This document shows, one piece after another, positions 1-12,299 of a stretch of DNA of 64,000 nt. The position numbers were made by a program, and so were the translations under genes. Origin of the DNA: Streptomyces buecherae (GTDB lineage Bacteria > Actinomycetota > Actinomycetes > Streptomycetales > Streptomycetaceae); contig NZ_CP060404.1 in NCBI RefSeq assembly GCF_014295035.1, positions 5,806,501-5,870,500 on the forward strand, read 5' to 3'. How positions within the stretch are numbered: the stretch's first letter is position 1; each line of letters starts with the position of its first letter. The notes under the pieces were generated by a model, which saw nothing but the letters and a program-made list of their open reading frames with translations, had not been told where the DNA came from and made no database searches.

Positions 1-368
1 CGTACGGCGGCCCCGGGGCGGCCGACGACGAGCGAACGCGGGCCGCCGCGGCCGAGTTCCGCCGCTTCACGGAGAACGACCTGCGGGCGCGCAAGCGGGA
101 CGACGCGCTGGCGATGGTCCGCAGCCTGGACGCGCTGGGCTCCGGCGGCGCGGTGCTCGAACTGGGCCCGGACTCCTCCCGGCAGTGGCTCGGCGCCCTC
201 AACGACCTGCGGCTCGCCATCGGGGCCCGGCTCGAGGTCTCCGACGACGACGAGGAAGCCAGCGAGCTGTACACCCTGCCCGACTCCGACCCCCGCAAGC
301 CCATGGTGATGGCCTACCTGTGGCTGGGCGGAATGCAGGAGTCCCTCATCGAAACGCTGATGCCGTAG
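1..368 (+). CDS. DUF2017 family protein, C-terminal part (5' end outside window)
   Basis: The reading frame is open from the left edge of the window (first full codon at base 3) and gives the last 121 residues of a protein that ends in a sequence typical of DUF2017 proteins of actinomycetes, with the segment LGPDSSRQWLGALNDLRLAI and the ending MAYLWLGGMQESLIETLMP. The function of this family is unknown. It is usually a cytoplasmic protein encoded just downstream of the ClpS adaptor gene, which would lie outside this window. The start codon is not visible. The next gene is more than 900 bases away, so this is probably the end of its transcription unit. Confidence 0.8.
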   Translation, partial: YGGPGAADDERTRAAAAEFRRFTENDLRARKRDDALAMVRSLDALGSGGAVLELGPDSSRQWLGALNDLRLAIGARLEVSDDDEEASELYTLPDSDPRKPMVMAYLWLGGMQESLIETLMP

Positions 369-1294
369 TCGACGGACGCGCCCGAGGGGCATCCCCCACC
401 GCGTAGGCCGCCGTCCGTGGGCCGCCGCACGCCGTCCGGTCCTCGGGCGCCACGCCCGTGGCCCGCGGTGCGTACGTTCGGCGCGCCCCGGCTTCCGGGG
501 CGGGGTGTGGTGGCGGTGTGACGGTGGCGTGACGTGCGACCCAACCGTGGGCGCGGGGTGGCGCACCGGTGATGATGGTGCGGCGGCGCGTGTACGACGG
601 GGGTGTCGCGGGGGCCGACCAGAGCGCCCGCCGGGGCTCCCGGCCACCGGCTCGCGCCGTCGGCGCTCGCGGTGGCGTACGGTCTGAGCTGGGACGCGGC
701 CCGCGACGAGGCTGGCGGTGGGTCGGTCGGAGCGCGGCCGGGCGGTCGCCGAAGCGCACCGGAGGCGAACCCTCCGGCGGGCGGCGCGACGTCCGCGAGG
801 CGGCTGGCCGGTCGCCGGAAGCAGGACTTCCGGGCGCTGGAACGAGGGCCTCCGGCCGCTGGAGGCGAGGCTTCCGGCCGTGGGAGGCGGGGCTTCCGGT
901 CACCGGGCGGCGCGCGGGACCGCTGTCCGGGTGATCTTGGTTCCTCGAACGGCCTCGCGGTGGGAGCGGCGGAGCGGTCGCCATATCCGGATAGATCGCG
1001 ACTTGTGGTTCGCTCAACGAAGGCTCAAATCCGCATAACGATCCCATCACCGCGCTGGTGGTTATCGAACACTGATCCGTGGTTTGTCCTATTTTTTTCG
1101 TGACCTGCGTCGCGTTCGTCTCTACTGATCTCAGGTCGGCTCGTGGTAAATCTTCACGACCTGCCGTCCGCGACGCCACCCATGTCGCGGCGGGAGCGCT
1201 GTGCCGACCGATCGTCGGCGTGCAGGACTCCATCCGGGGGGATCGGGACCCGATCCGGACAATCCGGATCGGTATGGAGAAAGGCGCACCACTT
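369..1294. other. Long intergenic region before the permease gene
   Basis: No convincing gene is seen in these 926 bases. The first half is very GC-rich. Bases 816-905 contain four imperfect copies of a cttccgg/cctccgg element at roughly 20-30 base spacing. From about 960 the composition drops in GC and becomes promoter-like. A perfect 10-base palindrome, tatccggata, lies at 984-993 and a T-run lies at 1090-1096. The last 100 bases hold several inverted repeats, described separately. Confidence 0.5.
1203..1270 (+). promoter_or_regulatory. Structured leader with mutually exclusive hairpins before the permease
   Basis: Three inverted repeats lie in a row just upstream of the ribosome binding site. 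The first is gccgac/gtcggc with a 5-base loop (1203-1219). The second is GGATCGGG-a-CCCGATCC (1240-1256). The third is GATCCGGA-caa-TCCGGATC (1252-1270). The second and third share bases 1252-1256, so both cannot form in full. This could be an mRNA switch or a set of protein operators. I cannot assign it to a known riboswitch class. Confidence 0.45.
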
Positions 1295-2884
1295 ATGACC
1301 TCAGCGCAGGTCGACACGCGGAACGACGACGGCAGCGAGGCCACAGGGGTCGCGACCGACGAGGGCTACCAGCGAGGACTGGGAGCCCGACAGATTCAGA
1401 TGATCGCCATCGGTGGCGCCATTGGCACGGGGCTCTTCCTCGGTGCCGGAAAGGCGATCACCAAGGCTGGCCCCAGCCTCATCCTCGCCTATGCCGTCGC
1501 TGGTCTTGTCATCTTCTTCATCATGCGGGCGCTGGGCGAGTTGCTCATGTATCGCCCCGTTTCCGGCAGCTTCTCTGAGTACGCCCGGGAGTTCCTGGGC
1601 CCCTTCTTCGGCTTTGTGACCGGCTGGACCTACTGGCTCTTCTGGGTCGTCACCGGCATCACGGAAGTCACCGCCGCGGCCAAATACATGCAGTACTGGT
1701 GGAGTGACATTCCGCAATGGGTGTCCGCACTGATCTTCACGGTCATTCTCTTCGGCGCCAACCTCATCTCGGTGAAACTCTTCGGCGAGCTTGAGTTCTG
1801 GTTCTCCATGATCAAGGTCACCGCCATTCTCGGCATGATCCTGATCGGCCTCGGCGTGATCACCATCGGCTTCTCCGACGCCGGCGACACGGCCTCCTTC
1901 ACCCACCTGTGGGACGACGGCGGCTTCTTCCCCAAGGGCATCGACGGCACGCTGATGACCCTGCAGATCGTGATGTTCGCCTTCCTCGCCGTCGAACTCG
2001 TCGGCGTCACGGCGGGCGAGTCGGTCAACCCCAAGAAGACCCTGCCCAAGGCCATCAACACCGTGCCGTGGCGCATCGCCGTCTTCTACCTCGGCGCCCT
2101 CATCATCATTCTCTCGGTGGTGAGCTGGACCGAGTTCGCGCCGGACACCAGCCCCTTCGTGGCCGCCTTCCAGAAGATCGGCCTCCCGGCGGGCGCGGGC
2201 ATCGTGAACTTCGTGGTGCTCACCGCGGCGCTGTCCTCGTGTAACTCCGGCATGTACTCCACCGGCCGCATGCTGCGCGACCTGGCGCTCAACGGTCAGG
2301 GCCCGCAGATCTTCACCCGGCTCACCAAGAACGGCCTGCCGCTGTTCGGCACCAGCGTCTCGGCCGCGCTCATGATGGTCGGCGTCTGGATCAACTACGA
2401 GTGGCCGTCGAAGGCGTTCGACTACGTCGTCTCCTTCGCGACCATCTCCGGCATGTGGGCCTGGATCATGATCCTGTTCTCGCAGCTCCGCTACCGGGCC
2501 AAGGCCAACCGGGGCGAGCTGCCGAAGTCCACGTTCCGGGCCCCCGGCGCCCCGTACACCAGCATCTTCGCGCTGTGCTTCATCGGGATGGTCATCGTCC
2601 TGATGGGCTTCGACGAGGACGCCCGGGTCTCGCTCTACGCGGCGCCGATCTGGGCCGTGCTGCTGACCATCGGCTACTTCGTCATAAAGAACCGCAACCC
2701 GCAGGCGTTCGCCCGCAAGGACTACTCGATGGCCGCGGCCAACGCGGACTGGGGCGACAGCGAGTCGCCCGTGGTCACGCAGAAGTCCGCCCCGGCCACC
2801 ACCGGGTCCGCCGACGGTGGCGCGGCCAAGGGGTCCGACGAGCCCGCACCGGGCGACGGGGACGCCACCCGCGACAAGGACTGA
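1295..2884 (+). CDS. Amino-acid permease, APC superfamily (D-serine/D-alanine/glycine or asparagine transporter type)
   Basis: The 529-residue product is an integral membrane proton-coupled amino-acid importer. The N-terminal segment RGLGARQIQMIAIGGAIGTG is the hallmark of the amino-acid-transporter branch of the APC superfamily, and GAIGTGLFLGAG is its substrate-binding unwound helix 1. About twelve hydrophobic segments follow. The sequence resembles CycA/AnsP-type permeases, but the substrate cannot be read from sequence. The ATG at 1295 was chosen because ggagaaagg precedes it by about 10 bases; an ATG at 1274 would add seven residues. The acidic, Ala/Gly-rich C-terminus of about 50 residues is probably disordered. 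The gene is monocistronic and sits behind an unusually structured leader. Confidence 0.9.
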   Translation: MTSAQVDTRNDDGSEATGVATDEGYQRGLGARQIQMIAIGGAIGTGLFLGAGKAITKAGPSLILAYAVAGLVIFFIMRALGELLMYRPVSGSFSEYAREFLGPFFGFVTGWTYWLFWVVTGITEVTAAAKYMQYWWSDIPQWVSALIFTVILFGANLISVKLFGELEFWFSMIKVTAILGMILIGLGVITIGFSDAGDTASFTHLWDDGGFFPKGIDGTLMTLQIVMFAFLAVELVGVTAGESVNPKKTLPKAINTVPWRIAVFYLGALIIILSVVSWTEFAPDTSPFVAAFQKIGLPAGAGIVNFVVLTAALSSCNSGMYSTGRMLRDLALNGQGPQIFTRLTKNGLPLFGTSVSAALMMVGVWINYEWPSKAFDYVVSFATISGMWAWIMILFSQLRYRAKANRGELPKSTFRAPGAPYTSIFALCFIGMVIVLMGFDEDARVSLYAAPIWAVLLTIGYFVIKNRNPQAFARKDYSMAAANADWGDSESPVVTQKSAPATTGSADGGAAKGSDEPAPGDGDATRDKD

Positions 2885-3081
2885 GGCAGCACCCGCTCGA
2901 CGCGCCCACCGGGCGCACCCGCGGCCCCGCGCCGCACCCGGGCCCGGCCCGTACCCGCGCACGCGGATACGGGCCGGGCCCCGCCTCGTTCCACCCCCGC
3001 CTCGTCCCGCCCCCGCGCGGGCCGCCCGCCGGGCCCACGCCCCGCCCCGGGCCCCCGCGCGGGCCTCCTTATGCTGTCGCC

Positions 3082-3504
3082 ATGCTGACCATCACCCAGG
3101 CCCTCCACGACCAGATCGTCGCCCACGCGCGCGCCGACCACCCCGACGAGGCGTGCGGCGTGGTCGCGGGCCCGGAGGGCAGCGACCGGCCCGAGCGGTT
3201 CATCCCGATGCTCAACGCGGCCCGCTCGCCCACGTTCTACGAGTTCGACTCCGGCGACCTGCTGGCGCTCTACCGCGACCTCGACGACCGCGACGAGGTG
3301 CCCGTGATCATCTACCACTCGCACACCGCGACCGAGGCTTACCCGTCCCGTACGGACATCTCGTACGCGAACGAGCCGGGCGCCCACTACGTGCTCGTCT
3401 CCACCGCCCACACCGACGACGCCGGCCCCTTCCAGTTCCGCTCGTTCCGCATCGTGGACGGCGTGGTCACCGAGGAGGACGTGCGCGTCGTCGAGGCGTA
3501 CTGA
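3082..3504 (+). CDS. mec: JAMM/M67 metalloprotease, Mec-type
   Basis: This 140-residue zinc peptidase has a complete JAMM active site: Glu23 (DEACGV), His79 and His81 (YHSHT), Ser89 and Asp92 (S-x-x-D). In the mycobacterial cysteine pathway the homologue Mec+ hydrolyses the bond between cysteine and the sulfur carrier CysO, releasing free cysteine. The gene order here, followed by a cysO-like gene and cysM, supports that role. There is no clear Shine-Dalgarno sequence. A -10-like tatgct ends 6 bases before the ATG, so the mRNA may be leaderless. The gene name follows the mycobacterial pathway and rests on motif plus context. Confidence 0.88.
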   Translation: MLTITQALHDQIVAHARADHPDEACGVVAGPEGSDRPERFIPMLNAARSPTFYEFDSGDLLALYRDLDDRDEVPVIIYHSHTATEAYPSRTDISYANEPGAHYVLVSTAHTDDAGPFQFRSFRIVDGVVTEEDVRVVEAY

Positions 3505-3662
3505 GGCCCGCGCGGGCGGGCCGTCGCGCGGCCCACGGCCGCCGTGTCCGGCACCGGCGGCGGGGCCGCGCGGCCACCCCGCGTCTCACATGGCGCAACG
3601 CGGGAGTCCACCAGCCAAGACGGGCTATCCGGAGCGCGAGCGGGAATCGATACGATGAGCGC

Positions 3663-5166
<1,504 letters not shown>

Positions 5167-5291
5167 CGGCACACCGGCGGCGGCCAGGGCAGCCCCCCGG
5201 CCGCCGCCGGGCCGCCGGCCTCAGGACCTGACCCCGGCCGCCGCCCGGCCTGCGCGCGGGCGAACGCCGCGCCCCCTGCCTGGCCGGCGGC

Positions 5292-5486
5292 CTACTCGTC
5301 CTCGGCCCCGGCCCCGCCGTCCCCCTCGCGCCCGGTCGACCCCCGTCGGCCGGGCCGTTCGCGTTCCGGCCGGCCGGGGCGGCGCGGCCGGCGCCGCACC
5401 CACACCCGGCCGAGGCCGTCGCTGACGGCGGCGACCAGCGCGAGCGCCAGCACCACGGCCACCCCGGGCCACCACGAGAACCCCAT
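5292..5486 (-). CDS. Small single-pass membrane protein, unknown function
   Basis: A 64-residue frame begins with MGFSWWPG followed by about 17 hydrophobic residues (one membrane helix). It ends in a strongly charged tail rich in Arg, Pro and Gly. The start is supported by a clear ribosome binding site (ggagg, 4 bases before the ATG). It runs opposite to cysM and the downstream hydrolase. The topology suggests a short periplasm-facing N-terminus or a signal anchor with a cytoplasmic basic tail. No family is recognised. Confidence 0.5.
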   Translation of the reverse strand: MGFSWWPGVAVVLALALVAAVSDGLGRVWVRRRPRRPGRPERERPGRRGSTGREGDGGAGAEDE

Positions 5487-5945
5487 CCCGCCTCCCTTCG
5501 CCTCCGCCGTCCCACCCCGCGTCAGCGAACCCTTCCGCGTCACGGTCGCGGCCCGCCCGGGACGTCGATCGCACCACCCGTACCAGACGGCCGCAAGCGA
5601 GCCCGGCATGACGCGCTGTGCCGAACACCCGCACGGCCGGGGAACGGGATGCCGGCCGTACGCGCCGGTTCCGAACGGGCGCGCGAGGCCCGGGCCACGG
5701 GGGGCGCGCGGCCGGTCCGGGGCCCGCGTTGGCCGGCTCCGGAAGCCGCCGGCGCCGGCCATCGAACACCCGCGCCCTCGTACCGGTGACATCGCCCACA
5801 ACGCGCGCTGGCCGGGGAGCGACCAGCCCTTTCGCGCCTTACGCTCGTGGGCACCGCATGACCCCCCCGGTCTCCGCCCCCTGAGGTTCCCCCGCCGAGG
5901 GCTGGGAACTCCGGCACGGCGTACCCCCAAGGAGGTTCCTGCTTC
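5487..5945. other. Intergenic region between the small membrane protein and the hydrolase
   Basis: These 459 bases separate two divergently transcribed genes and should hold both promoters. I see no gene with good codon structure, no tRNA and no long hairpin. Composition is uniformly GC-rich. The only clear signal is the ribosome binding site aaggagg just before 5946. Confidence 0.4.
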
Positions 5946-6698
5946 ATGAAGCTCACCGTCGTCGGATGCTCGGGGTCGTTCCCGTCCGCGGAATCGGCCT
6001 GTTCGAGCTACCTCGTCGAGGCCGACGGCTACCGGCTGCTGCTCGACATGGGCAACGGCGCCCTCGGCGAGCTGCAGCGCCACTGCGGTCTGTACGACCT
6101 CGACGCCGTACTGCTCTCGCACCTGCACGCCGACCACTGCGTCGACATGTGCGGCTACTTCGTGGCGCGTTACTACCGGTTCGACGGCGGGCGGGCCGGT
6201 GCCATCCCCGTCTACGGGCCGGAGGGCACCGAGCGGCGGTTGGTCACCGCGTACGGCGACGTGCCGCACGAGAAGTGCATGGGGGAGGTCTTCGACTTCC
6301 GGACGCTGACGCCGGGCACCTTCACGGTCGGCCCCTTCACGGTGCGTACGGCGCGGGTCTGCCACCCGGTCGAGGCGTTCGGGTTCCGCGTCGAGTACGG
6401 CGGCAGGTCGCTCGTCTACTCCGGGGACACCGGCCCCTGCCAGGCGCTGCACGAGCTGGCCGACGGCTGTGACCTCTTCCTGTGCGAGGCCGCGTTCACG
6501 CATGGCAAGGAGGACATCCCCGAGCTGCACCTCAACGGCCGCCAGGCCGGCGAGCACGCCGAGCGGGCGGGGGTCGGCCGGCTGCTGCTCACGCACATCC
6601 CGCCGTGGACCGACCCGCAGGTCAACCTGCGGGACGCGCAGGCGGTCTTCGAGGGCCCGGCGGAACTGGCCAAGGCGGGCGCGACGTACGAGGTGTGA
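5946..6698 (+). CDS. Metallo-beta-lactamase-fold hydrolase (RNase Z / phosphodiesterase-like)
   Basis: This 250-residue cytoplasmic enzyme carries the metal-binding motif SHLHADH (His59, His61, Asp63, His64). Further candidate ligands lie in VCHPVEAFG, YSGDTGPC and LLLTHIPPW. The overall pattern is that of the RNase Z / cyclic-nucleotide phosphodiesterase branch of the superfamily. The substrate is not known. The start has a strong ribosome binding site (aaggaggt). Homologues next to cysM and rph are usual in Streptomyces, but the neighbourhood does not reveal the reaction. Confidence 0.85.
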   Translation: MKLTVVGCSGSFPSAESACSSYLVEADGYRLLLDMGNGALGELQRHCGLYDLDAVLLSHLHADHCVDMCGYFVARYYRFDGGRAGAIPVYGPEGTERRLVTAYGDVPHEKCMGEVFDFRTLTPGTFTVGPFTVRTARVCHPVEAFGFRVEYGGRSLVYSGDTGPCQALHELADGCDLFLCEAAFTHGKEDIPELHLNGRQAGEHAERAGVGRLLLTHIPPWTDPQVNLRDAQAVFEGPAELAKAGATYEV

Positions 6699-6775
6699 GC
6701 CGCGCGGCCCGGGCCCGGGTGCCCCGGCGACGCGCCCGAGCCCGGGCGTCCCGGCGGCGGCACACGCCACAACGG

Positions 6776-6893
6776 GCCAGGCGGGCCAGCCGGGCCAGCC
6801 GCGCCGGACAAGGCAGCCGGGCCAGCCGCGCCAGGCAAGGCAGCCGAGCCAGGCAAGACAGATAGACGGGCAGGCAGACAGCCAGGCAGGACG
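6776..6893. repeat. Short degenerate tandem repeats, GCCAGC/CAGGCA family
   Basis: Two near-identical copies of gccagccgcgcc(g/a)g(a/g)caaggcagc follow runs of gggccagcc and lead into cagacag/caggcag units. The stretch lies between the convergent hydrolase and nagE2 genes and codes for nothing evident. It ends at the hairpin terminator. Confidence 0.55.
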
Positions 6894-6894
6894 A

Positions 6895-6935
6895 CGAAGG
6901 TCCCCGTACCGCGGGCGGCGGTGCGGGGACCTTCG
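6895..6935. terminator. Bidirectional hairpin terminator between the hydrolase gene and nagE2
   Basis: Arms cgaaggtccccg and cggggaccttcg are perfect 12-base complements and extend to about 18 pairs with one wobble, closing on a 5-base loop. The hairpin lies between two convergent genes and has no T-run, which is usual in Streptomyces. Confidence 0.8.
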
Positions 6936-6968
6936 TGTGGTGCTGGTGCGGCGCGGGCGCCGCGGCCG

Positions 6969-8318
<1,350 letters not shown>

Positions 8319-8380
8319 GGGATTCCTCCTGGTGAGGCGGGCTCTCAGGGGGAATGCCCGCTTCCTGGCTTATCCACCTC

Positions 8381-8396
8381 AGTGGTTTAGACCATT
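8381..8396. promoter_or_regulatory. DasR-responsive element (dre) 1 upstream of nagE2
   Basis: The 16-mer AGTGGTTTAGACCATT matches the DasR consensus ACTGGTCTAGACCACT at most positions, including the core TGGT-x-TAGACCA. It lies 63 bases upstream of the nagE2 start. DasR, a GntR/HutC repressor released by glucosamine-6-phosphate, controls these transporters in S. coelicolor. Confidence 0.85.
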
Positions 8397-8435
8397 TTTA
8401 GCACGGGCTTACCTGGAACGGAATCACCAGTTTTC

Positions 8436-8451
8436 AGTGGACTGGACCACC
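8436..8451. promoter_or_regulatory. DasR-responsive element (dre) 2 upstream of nagE2
   Basis: The 16-mer AGTGGACTGGACCACC is a second, weaker dre-like palindrome 55 bases further from nagE2 than the first. The arms GTGG and CCAC are intact; the central TA is replaced. Two dre-like sites before nagE2 suggest cooperative repression. Confidence 0.7.
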
Positions 8452-8918
8452 CAGAGTGACAGGTCCCCGTCCAGTGGGGAGGGGCTTTGGTCAACTTGGC
8501 CGACACCCGTCCACGGCGGCGCCCGAGCGCCTGCCGTCGACAGCCCCCGTCACCGTGCTGACGTGCGGAAACGTGGTGCTTCTCGACGCGGCGCGGAGGG
8601 GCCGTGGGGGCGCTCAACCGCCGCGGGGAGCGTACGGGGTAGGGGCATGCGGGACGCGCGGTGCGCGACCAACGCGGGTGAGCGTACGGGACGCGTGGGG
8701 CTCCGGTCGACGGGGGAGCGATGGTGACCGGTCACCTGACGGGGGCGCCCGGCGGCACGCCCCCGGCTCGGAGCCCGGACGGTGGCTCGGGAACGGGCGT
8801 CGACGGCCCGGAACTCGCGCCCGGAACCCGCGCCCGGACGGGGCCGGAAGTCGCCGCTACCGGGCCGGGCGGGGCCGGAACCCGTCACCGCCGCGTCTGC
8901 CGGGGCGGGAACCCGCCG
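8452..8918. other. Intergenic region between nagE1 and nagE2
   Basis: These 467 bases lie between the dre sites of nagE2 and the end of nagE1. I see no gene or strong hairpin. Composition is GC-rich with several runs of gggcggaa-like sequence near 8780-8910. The promoter of nagE2 probably overlaps its dre sites rather than lying here. Confidence 0.4.
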
Positions 8919-10145
8919 CTACTGCACGTTCTCCTTCTCCATCTCCTCCGCGTCCGGCTCGCGGCCCGGCGTGGGCAGGTCGAACCGGATGATCAGGAAG
9001 CGGAAGAGGAAGTAGTAGACCACCGCGAAGCACAGCCCGATCGGGATGATCAACCACGGTTTGGTGGCAAGGCCCCAGTTGATGAGGTAGTCGATCAGGC
9101 CGGCCGAGAAGCTGAACCCGTCGTGGATGCCGAGCGCCCAGGTCACCGCCATCGACACGCCCGTGAGCACCGCGTGCACCGCGTACAGCGCCGGCGCCAC
9201 GAACAGGAACGAGTACTCGATCGGCTCCGTGATGCCGGTCACCAGCGACGTCAGGCCGACCGACAGCATCATGCCGCCCGCCTCCTTGCGCCGCTCGGGC
9301 CGGGCGCAGTGCGCGATGGCCAGCGCGGCGGCCGGCAGCGCGAACATCATGATCGGGAAGAAGCCCGAGGTGAAGATGCCCGCGCTGGGGTCGCCGTTGA
9401 GGAAGCGGTTGATGTCGCCCTGGTACGTCTTGCCGTCGGAGGCCGTGTAGTCCCCGTACTGGAACCAGACGAAGGTGTTCAGGAACTGGTGCAGGCCCAC
9501 CGTCAGCAGCGCCCGGTTGGCCACCCCGAACAGGCCCGAGCCCCACGAGCCGAGCCCGGTCAGCCAGTCGCTGAAGTCCACCAGCGCGTCACCGACCGGC
9601 GGCCAGATCCACAGGCACAGCACCGCGAAGAGCAGCCCGCCGAACGACATCATGATCGGCACGAGCCGTCGACCGTTGAAGAAGCCGAGCCAGTCGACCA
9701 GCTTCGTACGGTGGAAGCGCTGCCAGACGCGCGCGCTGACCAGGCCCAGCACGATGCCGCCGAACACTCCGGGGTTCTGCGGCTCGCCGTCCTCCGGGAA
9801 CTGCGCCAGCACGTTGTGGTAGACGAGGAAGCCGGCCACCGCGGCGAGCGCCGTCGAACCGTCCGCCTTCTTCGCCATGCCGATCGCGACGCCCACGCAG
9901 AACAGCAGGGGCAGCCCCAGCACCGGATCGAGCAGCGCGCCGCCCGCCCCGGCGAACACCTTGGCCACGTTCTCCCAGCCCAAACCGTCGGCGCCGAACA
10001 CGTCCTTCTGCCCGAGCCGGTTCAGGATGCCCGCCGCGGGTAGCACGGCGATGGGCAACTGGAGACTGCGGCCGAGTTTCTGCAAACCCTGGAAGAAGGA
10101 CGAGGTCCATGCCTTCCGCGGCGCCGCCGCGCTGCTCACGCTCAT
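8919..10145 (-). CDS. nagE1: PTS N-acetylglucosamine transporter EIIC subunit (NagE1 type)
   Basis: This 408-residue EIIC permease is a close paralogue of the neighbouring nagE2. It shares GRSLQLPIAVLPAAGILNRLG, the signature GDYTASDGKTYQGDINRF and the substrate-loop segment GITEPIEYSFLFVAPALYAV. It lacks the long Ala-rich tail and ends in EEMEKENVQ. The ATG at 10145 is preceded by gggagg at proper spacing, which rules out the longer frame. It is divergent from nagF, with dre-like sites in the shared promoter region, so importer and phosphoryl donor are probably co-regulated. In S. coelicolor one of the two EIIC copies does most GlcNAc uptake; which one dominates here cannot be told. Confidence 0.93.
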   Translation of the reverse strand: MSVSSAAAPRKAWTSSFFQGLQKLGRSLQLPIAVLPAAGILNRLGQKDVFGADGLGWENVAKVFAGAGGALLDPVLGLPLLFCVGVAIGMAKKADGSTALAAVAGFLVYHNVLAQFPEDGEPQNPGVFGGIVLGLVSARVWQRFHRTKLVDWLGFFNGRRLVPIMMSFGGLLFAVLCLWIWPPVGDALVDFSDWLTGLGSWGSGLFGVANRALLTVGLHQFLNTFVWFQYGDYTASDGKTYQGDINRFLNGDPSAGIFTSGFFPIMMFALPAAALAIAHCARPERRKEAGGMMLSVGLTSLVTGITEPIEYSFLFVAPALYAVHAVLTGVSMAVTWALGIHDGFSFSAGLIDYLINWGLATKPWLIIPIGLCFAVVYYFLFRFLIIRFDLPTPGREPDAEEMEKENVQ

Positions 10146-10187
10146 GACCGTCCTCCCGGCGGCAGTTGGCACCCGCCTTTGCCGCAT

Positions 10188-10203
10188 ACTGGTGTAGACC
10201 ACA
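10188..10203. promoter_or_regulatory. dre site near nagE1
   Basis: The 16-mer ACTGGTGTAGACCACA matches the DasR consensus at 14 of 16 positions, differing only at position 7 (G for C) and the last base. It lies 43 bases upstream of the nagE1 start in the divergent nagE1-nagF promoter region. Confidence 0.88.
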
Positions 10204-10281
10204 TGTCGCCGCGGCATGGGTCAGCCCGCACCGCGGCGATGATCGCCATCCTTCGCCAAGTAGCGGACATACGCCCGCGAA

Positions 10282-10297
10282 GTTGGTCTAAACGTGC
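10282..10297. promoter_or_regulatory. Degenerate dre-like site near nagF
   Basis: The 16-mer GTTGGTCTAAACGTGC keeps the left half TGGTCTA and a degenerate right half. It lies 60 bases upstream of nagF. It is weaker than the nagE1 site. Confidence 0.55.
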
Positions 10298-10356
10298 GTT
10301 ACGGTATGAAAAACGCTCGGCGGGACCGCCGAAGGGCCGAGAAAACAGGAGTGGAC

Positions 10357-10590
10357 ATGGCCAGCAAGGCTGAGAAGATCGTCGCCGGGCTCGGTGGCCT
10401 CGACAACATCGAAGAGGTGGAGGGTTGCATCACCCGCCTCCGCACCGAGGTCAGCGACGCTTCCCTGGTCGACGAGGCCGCCCTCAAGGCCGCCGGAGCG
10501 CACGGCGTCGTCAAGATGGGCACCGCCATCCAGGTCGTCATCGGCACCGACGCCGACCCCATCGCCGCCGAGATCGAAGACATGATGTGA
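10357..10590 (+). CDS. nagF: PTS EIIB subunit, GlcNAc/glucose family (NagF)
   Basis: The 77-residue cytoplasmic protein is a stand-alone EIIB domain. It takes phosphate from EIIA(Crr) on Cys24 (in EGCITRLR) and passes it to N-acetylglucosamine entering through NagE1/NagE2. The family pattern (GG-x-x-N-I-x-x-V-x-x-C-x-T-R-L-R, then KAAGAHGVVKMGTAIQVVIG) is complete. The start at 10357 is set by aggag six bases upstream; a GTG/ATG at 10294 would add a basic extension unlike the family. It is divergent from nagE1. Confidence 0.93.
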   Translation: MASKAEKIVAGLGGLDNIEEVEGCITRLRTEVSDASLVDEAALKAAGAHGVVKMGTAIQVVIGTDADPIAAEIEDMM

Positions 10591-10885
10591 GGTACGCCCC
10601 CACCGGCGCACCCCATCCCCGGCCCCGCGACCACTGACCCCGGCACCCCGGCCCCGGCACCTCCGGAACCCCGACTTCCGGCGGCCCCGACGCACCAGGC
10701 ACCCCGGCGCCCACGGCAGCACCCACCTGCCACCGCCCGCCCACCGCGCGTCAACCCGCCGACCAGCAGGGCGACTTGGGTCACCATCGCGACGGGCCCC
10801 CGCGGCGGGCCTCGCACCGCGCGGCACCCCCAGCGGGGCGCTCCGCGCGGAACGAGGCCCGCCGCATTGCCGATAGGGTCGCACC

Positions 10886-11617
<732 letters not shown>

Positions 11618-11849
11618 CGGCAGTGAGCTGAGCGACGACGGACCTGGCGACGGAGCGGCCCGGCGCGTGCCCCGGCGCGCGCCGGGCCGTGCGCCGTGGC
11701 CGCTCACGCGCCCGGCCCGCCTCGACCGCCATGGCCGGAGGTCGTCCCGTTGAGCAACCCTGGCCCGCCCTGGCAGCGTTTAGTCAGGTGTCAGGTACGG
11801 GATCCGGAGTCGCCGGGCTCGTGCGCACGCGCTCGGAGGGACCCGTTCC

Positions 11850-12266
11850 ATGGCCATGCACCGCCGCCGCATCACCCACGCCGTCACCGCCGTAGCGGCC
11901 GTCGCGCTGGTCATGCCGCTGATGACGAGCTGCGACAAGGACGATGTCGACAAGGCGATGGACTGCGCGGAGCTCGCGGTCGACGTCTCGGAATCCATCG
12001 ACGACCTCCAGCAGGCCGTGCTCAAACGCGCCGTCATGGAGGGCTCGGGGAACGAGAAGAAGTCCGACGAGGCCCTGGACGAGATCAACAAGAACATCGA
12101 CGATCTCGACAAGAAGACCGACAACGCCGACATCGAGAAGGCCCTCGACCACCTGGACAAGGCCGTGGACAACGTCACCACGGCCATCAGGAACGACGAG
12201 AAGCCCGACCTGACCCCCGTCGCCGACGCGGGCAGAGAGCTGACGAGCGCCTGCAAGCCGGGCTAG
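11850..12266 (+). CDS. Small helical lipoprotein of unknown function
   Basis: The 138-residue product begins with a signal peptide (MAMHRRRITHAVTAVAAVALVMPLMTSC) ending in a lipobox-like LMTSC, so Cys28 is probably lipidated and the protein anchored outside the membrane. The rest is highly charged and predicted helical, with heptad-like repeats such as LDEINKNIDDLDKKTDNADI and LDHLDKAVDNVTTAI. Two further cysteines (the CAEL segment and SACKPG at the end) may form a disulfide. I recognise no family. It sits between rph and rdgB and has a ggaggg binding site. Confidence 0.82.
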   Translation: MAMHRRRITHAVTAVAAVALVMPLMTSCDKDDVDKAMDCAELAVDVSESIDDLQQAVLKRAVMEGSGNEKKSDEALDEINKNIDDLDKKTDNADIEKALDHLDKAVDNVTTAIRNDEKPDLTPVADAGRELTSACKPG

Positions 12267-12299
12267 CGGTCGACTGGCGGCGGCGGCCCGGCCGGCGGT

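Noticed and set aside
1301-2962. A 553-codon minus-strand frame opposite the permease gene
   Set aside because: Shadow of the permease codon bias; composition is Arg/Asp/Gly/Val-rich with no domain, and the plus strand encodes a complete transporter.
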